A DNA stretch of 52,527 nt from Rhizophagus sp. LPA8_4_AMF (Eukaryota > Glomeromycota > Glomeromycetes > Glomerales > Glomeraceae): contig JADRCO010000114.1 of assembly GCA_021464525.1 (NCBI GenBank), positions 1 to 52,527 of the forward strand, written 5' to 3'. Shown one piece after another: positions 46,673-52,527 of this stretch (position 1 is the first letter of the stretch; every line of letters begins with the position of its first letter). Both the position numbers and the translations under genes were made by a program. Under the pieces are notes generated by a model, which saw only the letters and a program-made list of their open reading frames with translations, ran no database searches and was not told the DNA's origin.

Positions 46673-48313
46673 TTAATAATTACTCAAGTTTTTCTTCAAC
46701 ACGCCAATGTTGACATATCGATCCAATATTTCTTTATGTTCATCTGTGGAAATAGAAGGCTCAAATTGCAATGGTTCTTTCAGCCTTTTTTGACAACCTT
46801 TTAAAAAGGATTTCAAAGAGTCAGCAGAAAATTTAAAATGCCATGGAATTTCAATCATCCGTAATTGCTCAGGAATTTCTTCTCCCATTTTTGATAAAAC
46901 ATCGTTAATTTCAACGGTTTCGGTTTGCATATCTGAAGAGTGTAAAGCTAATTTTTGAAGTTGGTTACACTTGTTGAACAAAATAGGTATTAATGAAATT
47001 TGGTCCTTGCATATGTAATACTCCAAAATAGTTAACCTAGGGCAGAATTCAATAACTGCTTCATAAAATTTTGTTAGGTTATCCGGATCTCTCGGTTCAT
47101 TCATAGAATTTACAATTTCTGTTATATAACCACCAGAATTTTGAATAATGTTGGTTTGATGATTTATCAAAAATGAACCATCTTTAATGAGTAATGATTT
47201 TAAATGTGAAAAATCTGACTTGATGAATTTATCGGCATTTTGATAATAATTAGCATGTAATATTAATTGTTCTAATTTTGTACAAGACGCAAAAGTTTCC
47301 AGTGGAATCCCATTACATTGAAAATTTAAATAAGTGAGATCACGAACTTTATTATATAGTGCTTTAGTAATATATCGGTAGCCATATTTTGGAATGTAAC
47401 CATTGTGGAATCCATAATAATAATTCGCTCCATGGATCAAAAGCTTTACCAGCTCTCGTTGTGACCCTATAAGTGTAGCCAATCCTTTGCTATCATTACA
47501 AAGACATCGAACTTCTAAATTTCTAATAGAATGACATATACGTGATAGACTCACATAATAATTTTCAGGTTTCTTGATAGCACATGCGTTAAAGTGAAAA
47601 GACGTGATATTTGCTAAAGCTAATTTTGAGCCTGGGAATCCTGCTATATTAATCTTAATCTGTCCAACGTCATTTTGTAAAGAAACAGGTAGTTTAATAT
47701 AACTTAGATATTCCAGGTTAGTGCTTCTTTCCATAAACAATTTTATGAGCTTTTCTGTTAATACATCCGCTGGAAGAACATCCTCTGAATCTGTATCCTC
47801 GTCTAATGGTTCATCAGTTGAATGATGTTGTTGACTCCACATTGAAACGGCGTTTATTAATGTAGGCAAGTTCAATCTTCTCAAAAAGAACGGATAATCA
47901 TAAAAAGTTATGGTTTTAATTATCTCTTCCGGCACTTTAAAAGCCTTGTTGGTTTTCAAACTACGTCGGCTTTTTTCCGGCAAACATGTAAAATAAGTTG
48001 AAATAAGTAATGGTAATTTTTCAGACTTTGCATAAGTGAATGGAACGTAGAAACGCAATTGATCCTTCCAAGGTACAACCACTTGCTTTACAGGATCATC
48101 GTCTTTAATAGATAGCCAGTGCAGAGGATCTTTCCAGAGCAAAGGGATTGCAGTGTTACACCAGGTTCGATTTACCAAGACACATGAGTAAAGATAATTT
48201 AGATTTGAATAAACAATTGCATCATTATGAGTAAAAGGATCGACGGTTAGATCACTTTTGGTAAGCTCTTCAAAAATTCTTCTAAGACATTCAATAGGTA
48301 ATTTGGATGCCAT
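46673..48313 (-). CDS. F-box protein with LRR-like region (546 aa)
   Basis: This single exon on the minus strand opens with a clear F-box (KLPIECLRRIFEEL at 4-17; YSCVLVNRTWCNTAIPLLWK near 42-61), better conserved than in its two neighbours. LRR-like spacing continues to the end, with ICHSIRNLEVRCLCND near 254-269 and a terminal RYVNIGVLKKN that mirrors the ends of the other two (RYSN, GVLKSC). Base composition is more balanced than in the other F-box genes, so it may be the most constrained or the youngest copy. It is predicted to be an SCF substrate receptor with unknown target. Confidence 0.83.
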   Translation of the reverse strand: MASKLPIECLRRIFEELTKSDLTVDPFTHNDAIVYSNLNYLYSCVLVNRTWCNTAIPLLWKDPLHWLSIKDDDPVKQVVVPWKDQLRFYVPFTYAKSEKLPLLISTYFTCLPEKSRRSLKTNKAFKVPEEIIKTITFYDYPFFLRRLNLPTLINAVSMWSQQHHSTDEPLDEDTDSEDVLPADVLTEKLIKLFMERSTNLEYLSYIKLPVSLQNDVGQIKINIAGFPGSKLALANITSFHFNACAIKKPENYYVSLSRICHSIRNLEVRCLCNDSKGLATLIGSQRELVKLLIHGANYYYGFHNGYIPKYGYRYITKALYNKVRDLTYLNFQCNGIPLETFASCTKLEQLILHANYYQNADKFIKSDFSHLKSLLIKDGSFLINHQTNIIQNSGGYITEIVNSMNEPRDPDNLTKFYEAVIEFCPRLTILEYYICKDQISLIPILFNKCNQLQKLALHSSDMQTETVEINDVLSKMGEEIPEQLRMIEIPWHFKFSADSLKSFLKGCQKRLKEPLQFEPSISTDEHKEILDRYVNIGVLKKNLSNY

Positions 48314-49162
48314 AGCTTAGAAAATAAACGGAGAGAAAAAGAAAAAAAGTTTAATACAAGGATGTCAACACACGTTATATTTCTATTAAACTTACTTTAA
48401 TAATATCGATGATAGTTTTACCTAAAGTTTATCTGTTTTATGAAGAAAAAATTTCAATAAAAGTCATTTCAGAACGTTTCGAAAATATAAACGCGTCGTT
48501 ATATATCAACTTCATAGAAAATTATGCTTCACAGATATTACCCTTACAAAATGTAGTTTTTCAGCGACGAAAGTCCGAGAGAGAGAGAACAATAAAAATG
48601 AGCAAGAGAGTCAAATCTGACCATTTAAATATTTCGAAATTCCTGAATCAGCACTTTAATCAAATGGTTGATTACTAAAATCGTCAAGAGACTTCCGATG
48701 TAGTACTGTACTTGTGTAGTCAAAAAAAAACTTTTCTGTTGATCGAACGGCGTAGTATGCTGCGCGTTTAAACCTTTCATGGCGTAAAAAATAATGATAG
48801 TATCACGTATCACGCTTAAAACGCGTATTTCCAATAATAACGTGTCTCAAATATCAAGTGTACAAAAATATATCTTATAGGAACGTTTATTTAATCAAGA
48901 ATCCTTGTAATTATCAGTTGAACAAATTGGCAGCCAGAGAACGAATTGATTGTTTACCTTATAACAGCCGCCCCTCGACCCTCGTCTATAATATATCACG
49001 TGACTCCTCCGGGTTGTGATGTTTAACGAGATCGCATTGTTTATATTAATTATCTCTGCAACGTGCGACGACTGCGACGTGCTCTGATGCTTAGTTACAA
49101 CCCAAAGGGGTCACTGTATAAGTTTTGATTGCTTATTGGGCATTGTTAAAACAATGTACTAA
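48314..49162. other. Region upstream of F-box gene, no supported gene
   Basis: An 89-codon plus-strand frame (48409-48678) has no domain and lies where the minus-strand promoter should be. A CG-richer block near 48920-49110 includes CACGTGACTC. Nothing else is recognised. Confidence 0.5.
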
Positions 49163-49294
49163 TGTCTTCACAAAAAACGTGATTGAGATTGAGATTGAAA
49201 TTTCATATAGGATTTCAATCTTACTAACATATCAAGATTGAAAATTCTATATGAAATTTCAATCCCAATCTCAATCACGTTTTTTGTGAAGACA
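49163..49294. mobile_element. Near-perfect palindrome, ~60-bp arms (foldback/MITE)
   Basis: The arms begin TGTCTTCACAAAAAACGTG and end with its reverse complement. They match over about 57 of 60 positions around a loop of roughly 10 bp. GATTGAGATT-type words repeat inside each arm. The transcript would form a long hairpin. No target duplication is plain. Confidence 0.85.
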
Positions 49295-49342
49295 CCCCAC
49301 TATCAGCTATAGTTTTAACAGATGTATTAAGTAATTCAAGTA

Positions 49343-49516
49343 CAGTCAGACTTCCATATAATCACCCAATCGGTTCTGCCAAAATTAGTGATTGTATAGA
49401 GTTGTGACTATATAAAGGTCAAATTTACTAATAAAATGATATGTTAAGTTAGCAAAAATAAGGTGTTTATAAAGAGGTGTTCTTATATAGGAGGTGATTA
49501 TATGGAGGTCTGACTG
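49343..49516. mobile_element. Pogo-like MITE, copy 1 (174 bp)
   Basis: The ends CAGTCAGACTTCCATATAATCACC and the inverted right end differ at one position over about 24 bp, and TA flanks both sides. The CAGTC(A)GACxTCCATATAA end resembles pogo/Tigger terminal repeats. There is no coding capacity. Confidence 0.85.
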
Positions 49517-49699
49517 TATGTAAAAATCATAATTCTATTTATTAGGATAAATTATATATGTAAAGACTGAAGTGATATAATAAATCTTGCATAATATACT
49601 ATATATTAAATATGATCTGATTGGCTACAAATATATGACACTTTAGATAAAATTTTGTTTTAATTTCATATTTTGCTTATTTTTTCACTCCATTATTTT

Positions 49700-50075
49700 T
49701 TACAAAATAGAAATATTAATGCATTTTTTTAAGTTAATATTAAAAAGAATTTTTTACAATAAACTTACAAGATCATTTCTAAAGTCCAAAAGTTTGTTCA
49801 CTATAAAATAAAGAAAAAAGAAACATTAATATATTTCTTTAAATTAAATCAAAAAAATCTTTTATAATGGATTTATAAAACTATTTTTAAAAACTAAAAG
49901 TCTGTTCTTTACAAAAAAAAAGAAATATTAATGCATTTTTTAAATTAATATCAAAAAGTACCTTTTTATAATGAATTTATAAGACCATTTTTAAAGATTA
50001 AGAGTTTGTTTATTACAAAATAAAGAAAAAAAACTAATGTATTTCTTTAAGTTAACATCACAATCCTTTTTTTTA
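49700..50075. repeat. Degenerate tandem repeat, ~105-bp unit, about 3.5 copies
   Basis: Copies start near 49701, 49801, 49911 and 50014. Each contains an ACAAAATAAAGAAA-like head, an AATATTAATGCATTTTTTTAA middle and a TTTATAAGACCATTTTTAAAGA-like end followed by AGTTTGTT. Divergence between copies is high, so the array is old. Confidence 0.7.
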
Positions 50076-50332
50076 GAAATTTCTAATAATATATCAAAAT
50101 TATATAATTTCTTTATATTTATTATATTTAGTTACTGTATTATAAAGATGGGTCTGCAAATAATTTTTCAAATCTGCAATATTGCGGATTTTAAAGACAA
50201 ATTGCGTCAGTAATCCGCAATTTCACAATTCAGATTAGTTGACGTTTTTAAATAATAATAAAAAGTAAAACGTTTTTTGGTGTCTTTTAAAATTATTTTA
50301 ATAAATTTATTTATTTATTAGAAATAATACTA

Positions 50333-50505
50333 CAGTCAAACTTCCATATAATCACCCAATTGGTTCTGCCAAAATTAGTGATTGTATAGAGTTGTGACTA
50401 TATAAAGGTCAAATTTACTAATAAAATGATATGTAGGTTAGCAAAAATAAGGTGCTTATAAAGAGGTGTTCTTATATAGGAGGTGATTATATGGAGGTCT
50501 AACTG
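50333..50505. mobile_element. Pogo-like MITE, copy 2 (173 bp)
   Basis: This copy matches copy 1 almost base for base (roughly seven differences) in the same orientation, with TA on both sides. The close match indicates recent or shared activity. Confidence 0.85.
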
Positions 50506-50631
50506 TAGTACAAAGTTCATCTTAAATACAAATTGATAAAATGGTATGATTGTGCCGTTTTTTAGAAAGTAGACAATTTTGTCCATTTTTTTAAAATAAG
50601 CCTTACTGCATCTTTTCTCTCGGTTCTCCTT

Positions 50632-51157
50632 ACCTTAATTTCAAAATTCTGGTCATTTCTTCTGAAAGTTCTAAGAAAAGAAAAAAATAAATTATTAAAT
50701 TTATTAAAAAAAAATAAAAAAATCTCCGGTTCTCCTTTACCTTAATTTCACAGAAACTACAAAATTACAAAAAAGAAAAAAATAAATAAATAAAAATAAT
50801 GAAAACTTTTCAGTTTCCATCATCTTAATTTTAAAAGTCCTGTCATATTTTTCATCTGGCAATTCTACAAAGAAAATAAAATAAAGTTAATTAAATTTAT
50901 TAAAAAAAATAACAAAAACTTTAATACTCTATTAAAAAATAAACTTATTAAAAAATTAACAAAAACTCCATCCTGGCTTTCTTTTACCTTAATTTCAAAA
51001 GTCCGGTCATACGATATGTCTGGCAACTCTACAAAAATGAAAAAAAAATAAATCTATTAAAAAAAATAAACTTATTAAAATATAATGAAAACTCCATCCC
51101 AGCCCTCTCTTACCTCAATATTAAAAAGTTTGGTCATGCTTTATGTCTAACAATTCT
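50632..51157 (-). repeat. Tandem array of mini-exon-like units
   Basis: On the minus strand about five related 40-45 nt units recur at 51157-51115, 51028-50988, about 50868-50824, about 50757-50741 (shortened) and about 50671-50632. The better units are preceded by T-rich DNA ending in TAG and followed by AAG/GTAAAA or AAG/GTAAGG, the shape of exons with both splice sites. The best copies read LPDISYDRTFEIK and ELPDEKYDRTFKIK in the same frame. Others carry stops or lack a donor. The array looks like serial duplication of one exon plus intron, now decaying. No flanking gene to which these exons belong was recognised. Confidence 0.55.
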
Positions 51158-51249
51158 ACAAAAATGAAAAAAATTAATTAAAAAAATTTAAAAATAACTT
51201 CCTTTTCATTTCCTACTTACTTCTATTTTAAAAAGTATTTTAAAAAATC

Positions 51250-51545
51250 CACTTTTGTACAGAAATTTCAATAAAAAAAATAAGAGAGATTATCGTGTCA
51301 TCTGATAATTTAATTTTCAGTTTGTCTACAAATATTCTGCAAATCTGCAAATTTTCTGCAATCACGCAATTTTTTGCAAATGAATTGCAGTACTAGCAGC
51401 TATTTGCAAATTTGCAGAATATTTGTGGATTTGCAAATAATTATGGATTGCAGAATTGTGGATATTTAGACTTTAAAAGTTGCAATATTTCATAATACCG
51501 CAAATCACAATTATTCTGTAATTACCTATTTGCAATACCATTCTT
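51250..51545. repeat. TTTGCAAAT-rich inverted repeat region
   Basis: CAAATATTCTGCAAATCTGCAAAT near 51325-51348 is the reverse complement of about 51402-51425 with one mismatch. The loop also holds TGCAAAT and ATTGCAG words. It forms the subterminal part of the possible hAT-like element. Confidence 0.65.
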
Positions 51546-52527
51546 ATTCTCAATGACATAAAAGTAAATGGCAACAAATCAGAACTATTAGTATGAAATT
51601 CAAAACTACCTAAGGATTATTTACAAATTACAATAAGCTCAAATAATGATACAATCAAAGCTAATTCACCTACATAATATTCACGGTATTTTGGAATATA
51701 TATTTGCAGTAAAGCTGATAACTCACATATAAAAAGTTGATACAAGTAGAAGTATTTTCATTATACAATATTCTTAGAAATAAAAAGACAACAGTTGCTC
51801 AATTCATTTATATTAATAACAAAATTCTATTAGCCAAAATAGAGTACTGGACTAAAATTACTTTTATAACTGAACACAATGTAAATATTTTGTACAATCT
51901 GTTTATACAACCAATCAAAGCAAAATGAGAATTGTAGCAAGTGTGAATAATAATATTGTTCATCACAAAGGTATAATTGGAGCGACAGCCCTTCACTAAT
52001 ATCGAATAGAAGCTTAATTTGCAGAATTCATCATAAGATTTAATTTTAGAGACTGGAGAGGAATTAGTATAAGAATTTTATTAAGAAAAATTCAAATTAG
52101 ATTAGGCATTATTCATTGTATAATTACAATTCATCCTTCAATCATTTTAGGAATTACAGGCATACAAAGTTTTTCCTTTAAAATTATTTGAGCTATAAAA
52201 GATCAATTATTTGCTTTTAGCAGTACACAACTCACAACCTCTTGGAATATAACACGGAATGGTTCTATTATTGTGGAAAAAATAATCTAGAGTAACTTAG
52301 CCTCTAACACCCTAGACCGAGTACAAGTGTTAACCAAATTGTCAAATCTCTAATATCTTATTACAAAAGAACAGATAACCAACTAGGTCATATGGGCTGA
52401 TTCTTGCTTGTATTAGCTTAAGATTTTATAAAATTTAACTATTTTAGTAAGATATATATTACACATGTCTAAATTAAAATCGTGTTACATATTTATATAA
52501 GTCAGATTTAATAAAAAATAAAAAAAA
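51546..52527. other. Window end; decayed coding-like tract
   Basis: From about 52033 to 52330 one plus-strand frame stays open for most of its length with only a few stops and a less AT-biased composition; segments such as FRDWRGISIRILLRK and TTSWNITRNGSIIVEK look protein-derived. A decayed LINE or host pseudogene is possible, but I cannot name it. The remaining sequence shows nothing further. Confidence 0.35.

Larger units (their letters stand above)
50145..51545. mobile_element. Possible large hAT-like element holding other repeats
   Basis: The left edge AAGATGGGTCTGCAAAT and the inverted right edge AAGAATGGTATTGCAAAT are alike but imperfect. Both edges lead into TTTGCAAAT-rich subterminal DNA, and GGG-containing ends of this kind are common in hAT elements. 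No transposase frame was seen, and no clean 8-bp duplication. If real, the pogo-like copy 2 inserted into it. Confidence 0.3.

Noticed and set aside
48409-48678. 89-codon plus-strand frame upstream of an F-box gene
   Set aside because: It lies where the divergent promoter is expected and has no recognisable domain.
1-52527. CRISPR array, rRNA or tRNA genes
   Set aside because: Tandem repeats here are contiguous or exon-like without unique spacers of constant size, and no RNA gene signature was found by eye.

Overview
The window is AT-rich eukaryotic DNA with short introns (mostly 60-110 bp), GT-AG junctions, intergenic poly-A/T and (AAT)n tracts, F-box genes of an expanded type, a Crinkler-like NTPase and many short inverted-repeat elements. 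With fungal-type Mgr2, Leu5, VPS53 and Pab2 genes, this points to an arbuscular mycorrhizal fungus (Glomeromycotina), most like Rhizophagus. The species call is inference; no search was run.

Layout. 1-7 kb is an accessory edge: decayed coding tracts, a broken PD-(D/E)XK-like gene (minus), and a broken Crinkler-type P-loop NTPase (plus). 7.3-32.3 kb is a conserved core of spliced genes: DUF1294 membrane protein (-), CENP-K/Sim4 (+), dynactin p24-like (-), nuclear poly(A)-binding protein Pab2 (-), a small secreted protein (+), Mgr2/ROMO1 (+), the Leu5-type mitochondrial CoA carrier (-) sharing a short divergent promoter with NMN adenylyltransferase (+), a PB1-domain protein (+), a NUDT15-like Nudix hydrolase (-) and VPS53 (+, 18 exons). 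32.3-48.3 kb is gene-poor: three intronless F-box genes and one two-finger C2H2 transcription factor behind a 4.5-kb upstream region. 48.3-52.5 kb has no confident gene but is dense in repeats: a 132-bp near-perfect palindrome, two copies of a pogo-like TA-flanked MITE, and two degenerate tandem arrays, one built from mini-exon-like units.

The core genes are not an operon and cover unrelated housekeeping tasks: kinetochore, dynein motor, mRNA 3' end, mitochondrial import, CoA and NAD supply, and endosome-to-Golgi tethering. I hand-spliced each conserved gene and checked that reading phase is kept across every junction. In two of them (VPS53 and Pab2) one junction keeps frame only if the donor is GC rather than GT. 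I saw no tRNA, rRNA or CRISPR array, and no clear new multi-gene system. The strongest unusual signals are the mini-exon array, the GC-AG introns and the hairpin elements.
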